Counted from the stretch's first letter, positions 25,037-32,497 are shown. The stretch is 32,928 nt of DNA from Candidatus Gastranaerophilales bacterium (GCA_944327255.1 CALVHA010000021.1:1-32928); one strand, 5' to 3'. Notes: generated by a model from the letters alone, not told the origin. Program-made: numbers and translations.

Positions 25037-26686
25037 ATGAAAAGTGATAATATAAAAAAAGGTTTGGCAAAAACTCCGCACAGAGGCTTATTGATGGCCA
25101 CCGGAGTAAGTAAAAAAATGATGAATTCGCCGTTTATCGGAATTGCTTCGTCTTTTTCCGATTTGGTGCCAGGACATATTGGTATGCGAGATTTGGAGCG
25201 TCAGATTGAAAAAGGAATACACTCTGCTGGCGGGCAAGCTTTTGTATTCGGAGTTCCTGCAATTTGCGATGGAATTGCCATGGGGCATAGCGGAATGAGA
25301 TATTCTCTTCCGTCGAGAGATTTAATTGCTGATTGTGTGGAAAGTGTTGCCGCTGCACATCAGCTTGATGGGATAGTATTACTTTCAAACTGTGACAAAA
25401 TTACCCCTGGAATGTTAATAGGAGCATTAAGATTAAATATCCCTGCAATTATCGTAACTGCCGGTCCTATGCTTGACGGAATGTGTCAAGGAGAAAATAA
25501 ACTTACAATGGTTACAGGTTCTTTTGAGGCAGTCGGTAGGTTTAGAAAAGGTGAAATTTCGGAAGATAAACTTTGTGCTTTGGAAGAAAATTCCTGTCCT
25601 TCTGCTGGTGCCTGTCAGGGGATGTATACTGCAAATACAATGGCATGTTTGACGGAGGTTCTAGGTATGAGTATGCCTTATTGCGCTTCTGCTTCTGCTG
25701 TTTCTGCATTAAAAAAAAGAATTGCATTTGAGAGTGGGATGCAGATTATAGAACTTGTCAAGAAAGATGTTAAACCTGCTGATATTATAACAAAAGACAG
25801 TATGCTGAATATGATAAAATGTGATTTGGCTCTTGGGGGATCTACAAATACTTTTCTGCATATACTTGCGGTTGCAAATGCAGGTGGTATTGATATTACT
25901 ATTGACGATTTTGACAGGCTTAGCCGTGAAATTCATCAGATTGTAAAAATTAATCCTTCTTCAACTCTTACAATGACTGATTTTCATAATGCTGGAGGGG
26001 TGCCTGCGGTTTTGAAATCTATGAAATCTCTACTGGCAGATGCAAAATCCGTTTCTGGCTTAACCTTAAGCAAAATTGCAGATGAAGCGTATGTGGATGA
26101 AACAATTATTCCGTCATATAATAATTCGTCTTATACACAGGCAGGACTTGGGGTTTTATATGGTAATCTTGCAAAAGATGGTTCTGTTATTAAAATTTCC
26201 GGTGTAGATGCGGATTGTTATGAATTTGAAGGAATAGCAAAGACTTTTGACAGTGAAGAGGATGCGATGGATGCCCTTGAACGTGATAAAATTAAAGCAG
26301 GTGATGTTATCGTAATCCGATATGAGGGACCTAAGGGCGGACCGGGAATGAGAGAAATGCTTGCTCCTACATCACTGCTTGTTGGAAAAGGATTGGGAAA
26401 ATCCTGTGCATTAATTACGGATGGTCGTTTTTCAGGTGCGACAAGAGGTATTTGTGTCGGTCATATATGTCCTGAGGCTGCAAACGGGGGAGTGATTGCG
26501 TTAATTAAAGATGGCGACAGAATTAATATTAATATTCCTAATCGTACAATTAGTCTGCTGGTAAGTGAAGAAGAATTAAATACCCGCAGAACATCTCTTA
26601 CAACGTTTGTTCCTAAAATTAAATCAGGATATCTTGCAAAATATGCATCTAACGTTCAAGATGCAAGCCATGGAGCTATTGTTTAA
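25037..26686 (+). CDS. ilvD: Dihydroxy-acid dehydratase
   Basis: A 549-residue Fe-S dehydratase that forms 2-keto acids for valine, leucine and isoleucine. Cluster cysteines are in [22 protein letters not shown] (the ILVD_EDD signature) and [14 protein letters not shown]. The C-terminal signature [19 protein letters not shown] is intact, and the length matches the family. AGAAGGGG lies upstream of the ATG. It is monocistronic, ended by a strong bidirectional terminator at 26770-26791. No other branched-chain amino-acid gene is in the window. Confidence 0.97.
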   Translation: MKSDNIKKGLAKTPHRGLLMATGVSKKMMNSPFIGIASSFSDLVPGHIGMRDLERQIEKGIHSAGGQAFVFGVPAICDGIAMGHSGMRYSLPSRDLIADCVESVAAAHQLDGIVLLSNCDKITPGMLIGALRLNIPAIIVTAGPMLDGMCQGENKLTMVTGSFEAVGRFRKGEISEDKLCALEENSCPSAGACQGMYTANTMACLTEVLGMSMPYCASASAVSALKKRIAFESGMQIIELVKKDVKPADIITKDSMLNMIKCDLALGGSTNTFLHILAVANAGGIDITIDDFDRLSREIHQIVKINPSSTLTMTDFHNAGGVPAVLKSMKSLLADAKSVSGLTLSKIADEAYVDETIIPSYNNSSYTQAGLGVLYGNLAKDGSVIKISGVDADCYEFEGIAKTFDSEEDAMDALERDKIKAGDVIVIRYEGPKGGPGMREMLAPTSLLVGKGLGKSCALITDGRFSGATRGICVGHICPEAANGGVIALIKDGDRININIPNRTISLLVSEEELNTRRTSLTTFVPKIKSGYLAKYASNVQDASHGAIV

Positions 26687-26769
26687 AAATATAATAATCC
26701 ATTTTTATATTCTTAATATTTTGTAAGGTTATATGAAAAATAAATATTGTCACATTTTTCTTTGTTAAT

Positions 26770-26791
26770 AAAAAGCCCCTAAGGGCTTTTT
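26770..26791. terminator. Bidirectional intrinsic terminator
   Basis: AAAAAGCCC-CTAA-GGGCTTTTT is a perfect 9-bp stem with A and T flanks that work on both strands. It ends ilvD (plus) and the zinc-ribbon gene (minus), overlapping the latter's stop codon by two bases. Confidence 0.9.
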
Positions 26792-27272
26792 ATTTAACTG
26801 ATTGATATAAATATATAAAATATGATATAAAACAAAATGAAATGACTATGTTAATTATTAATCCAGTTGTAGATATTCGTGTCTTATATTTTTTTACTAG
26901 TGCAATAATATACGGAATAATTGATATAAGCATTGTTTGCATAACTAAATTAACATAATCCGGTAGCGCAAATAGCAATTCTCCATGCTTATTTTTTTCT
27001 AATAGTATCTGCGGATTGTAGTTTAATACTGTTATAATCGTAAACTGTAAAATTAACCATATAATTGATAAAGAAACACCTAAAATAATTAAGAATTTTG
27101 GATTAAAACTTTTTTTTAGTTTTGTTGTGCAATGAGGACAAACTTCATCATAAGCCTTAATCATCTGTTTGCAATATGGACATTGGATGTTAAGTTTCTT
27201 TTTGCAAGTAGGACAGATATTTTCTTCTGTTGTTATTTTATTGTAACAATATGGACATTGTTTTTCATTCAT
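26790..27272 (-). CDS. Double zinc-ribbon membrane protein
   Basis: 160 residues. The first 50 carry four CPxC-type knuckles (CPYCYNK, CPTCKKK, CPYCKQM, CPHCTTK), that is two zinc ribbons. After about residue 55 come three hydrophobic helices (FLIILGVSLSIIWLILQFTIITVL; a second at about 107-126; a third near the end). The ribbons should lie in the cytoplasm, as in many small zinc-ribbon membrane proteins of unknown role. It is the last gene of the minus-strand DUF2752/TM2 cluster, 15 bases after the TM2 gene ahead of it, and ends in the shared terminator. Confidence 0.75.
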   Translation of the reverse strand: MNEKQCPYCYNKITTEENICPTCKKKLNIQCPYCKQMIKAYDEVCPHCTTKLKKSFNPKFLIILGVSLSIIWLILQFTIITVLNYNPQILLEKNKHGELLFALPDYVNLVMQTMLISIIPYIIALVKKYKTRISTTGLIINIVISFCFISYFIYLYQSVK

Positions 27273-27287
27273 AATTATGTATCCTTT

Positions 27288-27710
27288 CTATTTTGTACTT
27301 GCAGCAAGTATCGCCAGTGTCATAATAAAAATCATAAACAAGATAAGAACAAGCGGTATAAGACTAATTACAAACACTGTAATTCCAATATTAGGATTAT
27401 AATTGCTCAAAAGTCTTCCTTGTCCGTCTCTATATTTGTTGAAGCATATTAATATAAAGTCGATGTATGCCCAGATCCCACAGCCGCCAAATGTTAAAAG
27501 TTGTGTCACACCGATAGCTATACTTTCGGTAAAAAATCTGTGTACCCCGAATACCCCGAGAAAATAAGAAAAAAGCAACGTTGGAAGAAATTCTTGCGGT
27601 TTATCTTCTAATACATTTGTTTTATCTGTAAGCCATTTTTTACAAACATAACATCTCTGTGCATCAGAGTCTATTTCAGCCCCGCAGTAAGGACAGTTTG
27701 TTGTTGTCAT
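27288..27710 (-). CDS. Zinc-ribbon TM2 domain membrane protein
   Basis: 140 residues. An N-terminal zinc ribbon (CPYCGAEIDSDAQRCYVCKKWL) is joined to a TM2 domain (about 42-95; FSYFLGVFGVHRFF...GVTQLLTFGGCGIWAYIDFILI), and a further long hydrophobic segment closes the protein. TM2 is a two-helix domain with a conserved HRF turn; its bacterial function is unknown. The TM2 part is clearly paralogous to the next gene upstream (27735-28046), including GGCGIWA.IDFI.ICF and the NYN tail, so the pair arose by duplication. It sits in the middle of a tight minus-strand cluster. Confidence 0.8.
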   Translation of the reverse strand: MTTTNCPYCGAEIDSDAQRCYVCKKWLTDKTNVLEDKPQEFLPTLLFSYFLGVFGVHRFFTESIAIGVTQLLTFGGCGIWAYIDFILICFNKYRDGQGRLLSNYNPNIGITVFVISLIPLVLILFMIFIMTLAILAASTK

Positions 27711-27734
27711 AATACTTCTCCTTTCGTTATTTTG

Positions 27735-28046
27735 TTATTGTATTAACATCATTAAAAGTGTACTGCCGTAACTCAGTAGTGAAATTATGAAACAGGCAAG
27801 CCAGATAAAGAAAAATACTAATCCGACGGTTCTGTTATAATTTTCAAGCTCGTTACCGTGAGCATCTTTGAAATTCTTAAAACAAATCCTTATAAAGTCG
27901 ATTAGTGCCCAAATTCCACAGCCTCCGCCTGTTATAAGCTGAAGAATTCCTAACCCTATATATCCGGTATAAAACCTGTGAATACCAAGCCCACCAAGGA
28001 AAAATGATAATAATAGTGTTACTAAATAGTTTTTTCTTTGTTCCAT
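27735..28046 (-). CDS. TM2 domain membrane protein
   Basis: A 103-residue protein. TM2 domain from about residue 8 (LLLSFFLGGLGIHRFYTGYIGLGILQLITGGGCGIWALIDFIRI), then a soluble KNFKDAHGNELENYN loop and a C-terminal hydrophobic helix. ATG 28046 is chosen because a GAGG sits just upstream and the TM2 fold starts there; the frame is open another 26 codons upstream with no sense as a protein. It lies 19 bases after the DUF2752 gene and 24 before its zinc-ribbon paralogue. Confidence 0.82.
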   Translation of the reverse strand: MEQRKNYLVTLLLSFFLGGLGIHRFYTGYIGLGILQLITGGGCGIWALIDFIRICFKNFKDAHGNELENYNRTVGLVFFFIWLACFIISLLSYGSTLLMMLIQ

Positions 28047-28065
28047 AAATAACCTCTTTCTCTGT

Positions 28066-28389
28066 TTACAATTCTGTACCTTCAATTTTAATTTTATGTT
28101 GATTATTCTTTTGAGATAGCGCATTCTTAAGAGTTGTCAGCCATACCCAAAACAATAACGGTGCAACAATTATTATTCTCGGATTGAATTCAAAAGCCTT
28201 TTGAAATTGAAACTGAAATAGTGCATCAAAAGCTCTTGTCATTCCACATCCCCAACATTCGTGACCAGTAATAAGTTTAAAAAGGCAGATGCTATGATGA
28301 TTGAAGCCAACAATACATCTTACTCCTATATAAAAAAATATTGGTAACAATAGTATTACTATTATTTTTATTAAATATTTTTTTTGCAT
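28066..28389 (-). CDS. DUF2752 membrane protein
   Basis: A protein of 107 residues. A membrane helix (about 5-25) is followed by CLFKLITGHECWGCGMTRAF, the DUF2752 signature (C.....TG..C.GCG.TRA), then FEFNPRIIIVAPLLFWVWLT with the conserved Asn and a second helix. The function of DUF2752 is unknown, although it is often encoded beside TM2 proteins, as here. It is the first gene of the four-gene membrane cluster, and a sigma-28-type promoter lies 34 bases upstream of its ATG. Confidence 0.85.
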   Translation of the reverse strand: MQKKYLIKIIVILLLPIFFYIGVRCIVGFNHHSICLFKLITGHECWGCGMTRAFDALFQFQFQKAFEFNPRIIIVAPLLFWVWLTTLKNALSQKNNQHKIKIEGTEL

Positions 28390-28422
28390 TTTCTCTCTTC
28401 AAACCAACCTTTGACTTGATAC

Positions 28423-28450
28423 TTATCGGTCAAAATAATTTCAAACTTTA
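28423..28450 (-). promoter_or_regulatory. Sigma-28 (FliA)-type promoter of the DUF2752/TM2 cluster
   Basis: On the minus strand, TAAAGTTT (28450-28443) is identical to the FliA -35 consensus. After 12 bases comes ACCGATAA (28430-28423), a 7/8 match to GCCGATAA; the TAAA-to-CCGATA spacing is within the range tolerated by sigma-D/sigma-28. Transcription should begin near 28416, before the DUF2752 ATG at 28389. It lies just after the terminator of the preceding gene, as expected of a true promoter. Confidence 0.65.
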
Positions 28451-28484
28451 AATAAAACTCTAGAATGTTAAAAAATATTTACAT

Positions 28485-28518
28485 AAAAAAGGATATTGTC
28501 TTAATAACAATATCCTTT
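28485..28518 (-). terminator. Intrinsic terminator after the DUF2963-like gene
   Basis: On the minus strand, AAAGGATATTGT and ACAATATCCTTT form a perfect 12-bp stem with a 7-nt loop, followed by a run of T. It lies 29 bases after the stop codon. Confidence 0.8.
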
Positions 28519-28546
28519 AAGCTGATATTATAATATATTACGATTC

Positions 28547-28954
28547 CTAAGCTTCATTATATTTTTTGAATAAAGTATCTTTTATTTTCTCTCCTGTTTT
28601 AGGATCGTATTCTATTATGTTTTTTATATTTCCATTCGCGTCATAAAATGTTTCTTTGACTAGTTTTTCTGTGTTTTTGGTATACTCACACAATTGTTTT
28701 ATAATGCCGTTTGAGTTGTATTCCATATATTTTATAAATTTTCCTGTTTTTGGATTATAAATCCATGAGAAATGTTTTTTCTCAGGCCCCAGCGCTACAT
28801 CATATAACGTCATTTTCGCACAATATTTAGTGTGAGGAGCAAAATATCGTGATCCAATCGGTTTTTCCCCGCTATATCTTGTTTCTTCTAACAGTTCTAA
28901 TCTTTTTGGATCAAAATATTTAACATCAATTGTTCCATCCGAATTGTAGATCAT
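28547..28954 (-). CDS. C-terminal piece of an amber-interrupted DUF2963-like repeat protein
   Basis: From ATG 28954 this piece is 135 residues, but no ribosome-binding site precedes that ATG and the frame stays open for 71 further codons, back to a TAG at 29168-29170. The extension is of the same character (repeated units such as TEYDSKSEIKKVMIYNSDG, IYNPKTGKFIKYMEYNSNG, IEYDPKTGEKIKDTLF). These EYDPKTG-x-x-I-K units resemble DUF2963 repeats known from phytoplasmas and related toxin-like beta-repeat proteins. The small gene at 29168-29392 is in the same frame, so the two are most simply one gene with a nonsense codon. It could be a recent pseudogene or a read-through product. Confidence 0.6.
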   Translation of the reverse strand: MIYNSDGTIDVKYFDPKRLELLEETRYSGEKPIGSRYFAPHTKYCAKMTLYDVALGPEKKHFSWIYNPKTGKFIKYMEYNSNGIIKQLCEYTKNTEKLVKETFYDANGNIKNIIEYDPKTGEKIKDTLFKKYNEA

Positions 28955-29167
28955 TACTTTTTTTATTTCTGATTTGGAATCATACTCTGTGACTTTATTT
29001 AGTGTTTTATTATCTTTAGAATAAAATGATGTAGTCTTTCCTTCATTTTTATAAATTTTAATATGTTCTCCATTCGAATATAATGGAACGCCATTTAACT
29101 TCTTAAAATCGGTAGGATAAATATCGTTCTTTTTAGCCTTAACCCGTAAAATTTCTTGTGATATATT

Positions 29168-29392
29168 CTATATCCCCTCAGTAATTTTTTTTATTGCATC
29201 TTCTGTTTCTTTACGCATAATTCTATTTATCTTGTTTTTAGGTAAAGCCCCAGTAAATGGTGTTACATTAGAATTTTGTTTCTCAAATCGATCTTTTTTT
29301 TGATTTGCTATTTCAAAATTTGCTTTTTGTGGTAGTTTGTGACTTTGGATGGTCTTTATATAGTTGAAACTTCCCAATGAGTTTATAATCAT
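29168..29392 (-). CDS. N-terminal piece of the amber-interrupted repeat protein
   Basis: 74 residues from ATG 29392 to TAG 29168. The start is well supported by AAAGGAGG 4 bases upstream, better than the longer frame from 29437. The sequence is polar (MIINSLGSFNYIKTIQSHKL, then NVTPFTGALPKNKINRIMRKETEDAIKKI) with no signal peptide or membrane helix, family not recognised alone. The same frame continues after the TAG for 206 codons into the DUF2963-like repeats, so this is probably the head of that protein. A perfect 19-bp inverted repeat stands directly upstream of the ribosome-binding site. Confidence 0.6.
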   Translation of the reverse strand: MIINSLGSFNYIKTIQSHKLPQKANFEIANQKKDRFEKQNSNVTPFTGALPKNKINRIMRKETEDAIKKITEGI

Positions 29393-29404
29393 AATGCCTC
29401 CTTT

Positions 29405-29447
29405 AAAATATATTATGACATTTGTTATAAATGTCATAATATATTTT
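29405..29447. repeat. Perfect 19-bp inverted repeat (operator or mRNA hairpin)
   Basis: AAAATATATTATGACATTT (29405-29423), a 5-base spacer and its exact reverse complement (29429-29447). It ends at the ribosome-binding site of the minus-strand gene at 29392. It could be a binding site for a dimeric regulator or fold in the mRNA leader. A weak minus-strand TTGAAA lies upstream and TATTAT lies inside the arm. Confidence 0.85.
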
Positions 29448-29460
29448 ATTTGCTATTTTC

Positions 29461-29493
29461 AATAACAAATATTAACAAATATTAACAAATATT
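29461..29493. repeat. Tandem 10-bp repeat
   Basis: Three adjoining copies of a unit close to ATTAACAAAT (the first reads AATAACAAAT), plus ATT. It lies between the proC stop and the palindrome, in the upstream region of the interrupted repeat-protein gene. Confidence 0.85.
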
Positions 29494-29508
29494 CTGGTTT
29501 ATGCGGGC

Positions 29509-30315
29509 TCATTTACCGAGCTCGTTTGCTTTCTGGGCAGTTTTATCTATTACATCATAAAATAATTTATCAGAGTGTTCTTCATTCATGACGCTGATTC
29601 CGACAAATGTGCATCCTCCTTTTGTTGCAACATTATCAATTAATGTTGCAACACTTAACTCTCCTCTGTTTTCTATCATTTTTGCGGAGCCTATAGCCGT
29701 TTGAGTTGCAAGCATAAGTGATTTATCGTAATCAAGCCCTAATTTTTCGCCAGCTCTCGCCATATCTTCTATTACTTTGTAGAAAAATGCAGGCCCTGAA
29801 CCTGAAATTGCAGTTACAATATCAATTTGATCCTCATTAACTTCTATACATTTCCCTATTCCAGATAAAAGACTGGTTACAAAGTCAATATCTTCATCAG
29901 TTGCAAATTCTCCTTTACATACTCCACTCATACCTTCTTTTACAAGAGCAGGAGTGTTTGGCATAATTCTTACTATTCTGTGAGACCCGATTATTTTTTG
30001 AATTTTTTCAGTACTTACACCTGCCGCAATCGATACAATAAGTTTTTCATCTGTTAATTCTGATTTTATCTCTTCTAACACGTTTTGAACGTAGTTTGGT
30101 TTTGTTGCTATAAATATTACATCGCTATCAATTGCTAAAGCTCTGTTATCTGATAATACAGTAATTCCTAGTTTTTCTTGTGCAAGTTCTGCAATTTCAC
30201 AATTGACCTCTGAACCTTTGATTTCAACGTTTGGTTTACAGCAAGAGTTTAAAATTCCTTTAATTATCGCACTTGCCATTTTCCCACAACCTATAAATCC
30301 TATTTTTTTGTTCAT
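29509..30315 (-). CDS. proC: Pyrroline-5-carboxylate reductase
   Basis: A 268-residue NAD(P)H-dependent enzyme for the last step of proline synthesis. The Rossmann motif GFIGCGKMASAI is at residues 5-16, then FIATKPNYV, SIAAGVS, IVRIMPNTPALVKEGM (family MPNTP), AISGSGPAFFY and the C-terminal signature GGCTFVGISVMNE. Length is normal. GGGAGAGG lies upstream of the ATG. It is divergent from rpmH across 97 bases; a minus-strand TATAAT at 30381-30376 is a candidate -10. Confidence 0.96.
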   Translation of the reverse strand: MNKKIGFIGCGKMASAIIKGILNSCCKPNVEIKGSEVNCEIAELAQEKLGITVLSDNRALAIDSDVIFIATKPNYVQNVLEEIKSELTDEKLIVSIAAGVSTEKIQKIIGSHRIVRIMPNTPALVKEGMSGVCKGEFATDEDIDFVTSLLSGIGKCIEVNEDQIDIVTAISGSGPAFFYKVIEDMARAGEKLGLDYDKSLMLATQTAIGSAKMIENRGELSVATLIDNVATKGGCTFVGISVMNEEHSDKLFYDVIDKTAQKANELGK

Positions 30316-30364
30316 ATATTTTAACCTCTCCCTTGTTTAATGTTGACTAATTATTTTTTTTTAT

Positions 30365-30394
30365 TTAACATTAAAATTATACGACAAATATAAT
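30365..30394 (+). promoter_or_regulatory. Promoter of rpmH-rnpA
   Basis: TTAACA (30365-30370) and TATAAT (30389-30394) are separated by 18 bases, 18 bases ahead of the L34 start codon. Confidence 0.55.
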
Positions 30395-30412
30395 CAAAAA
30401 GGAATTAGAAAA

Positions 30413-30565
30413 ATGAGACGTACACTAGAAGGAACAAAGATTAAAAGACAGCACGTAAGCGGTTTTAGAGCAAGAATGTCTACACCTGGCGGCAGAGAAG
30501 TTATCAATAGACGTCGTGCTAAAGGTCGTCATACTCTTGGCATCGTTGCTAAAAAACGTGCGTAA
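30413..30565 (+). CDS. rpmH: Ribosomal protein L34
   Basis: A 50-residue basic protein, [12 protein letters not shown], then [24 protein letters not shown]. The GFRARM....GR.V...RR.KGR pattern is the L34 signature. It is part of the large ribosomal subunit. It is a few residues longer than usual (44-46), with a short C-terminal tail [16 protein letters not shown] lies 7 bases before the ATG. It is followed by rnpA, the standard bacterial order, with an 83-base gap that holds a hairpin. Confidence 0.95.
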   Translation: MRRTLEGTKIKRQHVSGFRARMSTPGGREVINRRRAKGRHTLGIVAKKRA

Positions 30566-30588
30566 GATTTATAATGTATTTATTTAAA

Positions 30589-30626
30589 CAGTAAACGGTG
30601 CATCTTTATAGAGGGACCGTTTATTG
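30589..30626 (+). promoter_or_regulatory. Hairpin between rpmH and rnpA
   Basis: CAGTAAACGGT (30589-30599) pairs with ACCGTTTATTG (30616-30626) over 11 bp with one G-U, closing a 16-nt loop. No T run follows, so it is not a classical terminator. It may set the ratio of L34 to RnpA by RNA processing or translation control. Confidence 0.55.
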
Positions 30627-30648
30627 TCTTATGTAGAGTAAAGTTTAT

Positions 30649-31002
30649 ATGTTACCAAAGAATTTAAGATTAACTAAAAGAAATGCTTTTAATGCTATAT
30701 ATAGAGTGAAAAATTCCCGTTATTGCGGGGGAATTGCTTTATTTATCGGACTCCCTAAAAAGGATCTATCCTCCGATACCCGAGTAGGATTTGTCGTAAG
30801 TAAAAAAACTCATAAACGAGCTGTTAAGCGTAATCGTTTAAAACGTTTGATGCGTGAATCTTACAGATTGCTTTTGAAAGAAAATATAGTTGGGAAATCC
30901 CAAAATTATATGTCTATAATATTTGTAGGGCATGAAAAGGCTATTGGTAAGTCTATGCTTGAAGTTAAGTCTATTGTAAGAAAGTTACTTGGAGAAATTT
31001 AA
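30649..31002 (+). CDS. rnpA: Ribonuclease P protein component
   Basis: A 117-residue basic protein that assists the RNase P RNA in trimming tRNA 5' ends. It begins MLPKNLRLTKRNAFNAIYR, has RVGFVVSKKTHKRAVKRNRLKRLMRESYR, where the RNR..KR..RE.. helix is the RNA-binding signature, and ends with a short helix. Length is typical. It lies downstream of rpmH, and its stop overlaps the start of the next gene (TAATG), so that gene is translationally coupled. Confidence 0.96.
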   Translation: MLPKNLRLTKRNAFNAIYRVKNSRYCGGIALFIGLPKKDLSSDTRVGFVVSKKTHKRAVKRNRLKRLMRESYRLLLKENIVGKSQNYMSIIFVGHEKAIGKSMLEVKSIVRKLLGEI

Positions 31003-31523
31003 TGCTTGAGGGTGTTTATGTTGACAGGGTATTAATGCATGAAAATATCAGGGCTTACCCTATTATGCCTCAAGAAACCTCTGGAGTTGATTTTGGATCT
31101 CAGGCAATATACAGATATGCGTTAAAAGAATCTGATTATCCTACATTAATTTTAGTTGACGCGATTTATGATAATGCAAATAATGTTATTCCTCCGGGAT
31201 ATTATGAACTTGCGTTGTCTGATATGAGGGATTTTTTAATACTAATTCAAAGTAAAAAGGCTATGGCAATAATTCCTGTTTTTAAGGTGGAAGAGGATGC
31301 AACAGAGCCAGAACGTTTAAATGATAAGAAATATAAAAAACAATTAAAGAAAGAAGCTAAAGAGCGTAAAAAAGTTAATGCAGCTAGAACTAAAGCCGGT
31401 ATGCCTCCTGATGAAGAAAAAGTTCATATGGAAGCTTCTATTGAGTATAATCCTAAGGGGGATTATTATCTTATAAAATATGAACGAGGTACAATCAGAG
31501 CATGGGGCGCAATAAAAAAGTAA
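31002..31523 (+). CDS. Unknown protein coupled to rnpA
   Basis: 173 residues, family not recognised. It has an N-terminal alpha/beta part (about 1-95; YPTLILVDAIYDNANNVIPPGYYELALSDMRDFLILI), then a very basic, charged helix (about 100-130; DKKYKKQLKKEAKERKKVNAARTKAG), then a beta-rich end (HMEASIEYNPKGDYYLIKYERGTIRAWGAIKK). No signal peptide. The ATG overlaps the rnpA stop, in the place where yidD normally stands, but the cysteine and Pro motifs of YidD are absent. The lysine-rich helix could bind nucleic acid. Only one base separates its stop from that of the convergent FkbM gene. Confidence 0.8.
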   Translation: MLEGVYVDRVLMHENIRAYPIMPQETSGVDFGSQAIYRYALKESDYPTLILVDAIYDNANNVIPPGYYELALSDMRDFLILIQSKKAMAIIPVFKVEEDATEPERLNDKKYKKQLKKEAKERKKVNAARTKAGMPPDEEKVHMEASIEYNPKGDYYLIKYERGTIRAWGAIKK

Positions 31524-31524
31524 T

Positions 31525-32457
31525 TTAATATGCTATTAAAACTAAATCGGCCTGTGGTAAGACGGCTTCACTGCGTCTTATCATAAATTTATAACCTAAA
31601 TTTAAACTTTCAATTTTTGATTTCATATCAAAAAAATCTTCAGCTTTGTGATAAATAGCAATTAATAGTATTGGCTTATGCCTTTGTATTGTATTTATTG
31701 CACCGTTAATAACCATTGATTCATAACCCTCAACATCCATTTTTATCAATCCTACCGGTGATTCAATAGTGCATAATTCTTTATCAAGTGTAGTTATTTC
31801 AGCTTTTTCATGTCCGTTGAAGGTAATTTCTGTTATCTCACACCTTTCTCCAATTCCTTTTTGAATCGGTGTAATTTTCCCGTTACAAAAATCTTTTTTA
31901 AGAATTTGTTTTATCGTATTAATATTATTTGATAATGGTTCATAAATTTTTATATGTGAGTCAGGAAAATTTTTATGGAACATATATGCCGTATCACCAT
32001 TATATCCTCCAATATCAATTATAATTTTTCCGTTAATAGTGTTGTATATGTTTTGTGATAAGTCCGACAGACCATATTTATAAAAAAAGAAAAAAGGGTT
32101 AAAATAAGTTATATCCTCAAATGGTTGATTAAATCCTTTCTCAAATGTATAAAACTCTCTTAATAGTTGTAAATCATATTTTGTCCATATCTCCCTTTTT
32201 AGGGTGTTATCCCAATAATTGGTCAATTCCATAAATTTATCTATGTATTCACAAGAAATATTATCTAAGCCATTTTTTAGATTTGATATTTTTAGTTCCA
32301 TATTATTCTTTTGAAAATACTCAAAAAAATCTTCTTTCCAGTTGAATATAACTGGCTGTCCTAAATTATATCTAAACTCTTTATTAAAAACTTTAATAAA
32401 GAATTTAGTTTTATTTTCAACTTTTTTAAACCCGATTTCAAATTTTTTATTTAGCAT
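31525..32457 (-). CDS. FkbM-family SAM-dependent methyltransferase
   Basis: 310 residues. The FkbM domain occupies about 150-290: IIDIGGYNGDTA is the SAM-binding strand, KIYEPLSNN the second motif, and LIKMDVEGYESMVINGA the family hallmark. FkbM enzymes O-methylate sugars or other small molecules; here possibly a surface glycan. The first 140 residues are unfamiliar and rich in Lys, Asn and Phe. No ribosome-binding site is seen before the ATG, which follows an AT-only stretch (TAATATTAATAT). It stands alone between the rnpA-coupled gene and the tRNA; no glycan genes surround it. Confidence 0.85.
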   Translation of the reverse strand: MLNKKFEIGFKKVENKTKFFIKVFNKEFRYNLGQPVIFNWKEDFFEYFQKNNMELKISNLKNGLDNISCEYIDKFMELTNYWDNTLKREIWTKYDLQLLREFYTFEKGFNQPFEDITYFNPFFFFYKYGLSDLSQNIYNTINGKIIIDIGGYNGDTAYMFHKNFPDSHIKIYEPLSNNINTIKQILKKDFCNGKITPIQKGIGERCEITEITFNGHEKAEITTLDKELCTIESPVGLIKMDVEGYESMVINGAINTIQRHKPILLIAIYHKAEDFFDMKSKIESLNLGYKFMIRRSEAVLPQADLVLIAY

Positions 32458-32497
32458 ATATTAATATTAAACTAAACAAAAACTTAAATATAGGTAC

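Noticed and set aside
27132..27452. A 106-codon plus-strand ORF
   Set aside because: Antisense to the zinc-ribbon and TM2 genes, whose motifs are clear; the Cys/Phe-rich product is typical of an antisense shadow.
29168..29170. Genome-wide recoding of TAG as a sense codon
   Set aside because: The second rod gene (2050), fliA (6460) and the TPR gene (7741) end at TAG at the expected length of their families, so TAG is an ordinary stop here.
30316..30412. Possible oriC next to rpmH-rnpA
   Set aside because: The 97-base gap has no DnaA boxes and there is no dnaA or dnaN gene; only divergent promoters are seen.
30774..30781. TCCGATAC in rnpA as another sigma-28 -10
   Set aside because: It lies within coding sequence without a properly spaced upstream TAAA; similar GCCGAT/ACCGAT hits inside the KdsC-like, CorC and amidase genes were dropped for the same reason.
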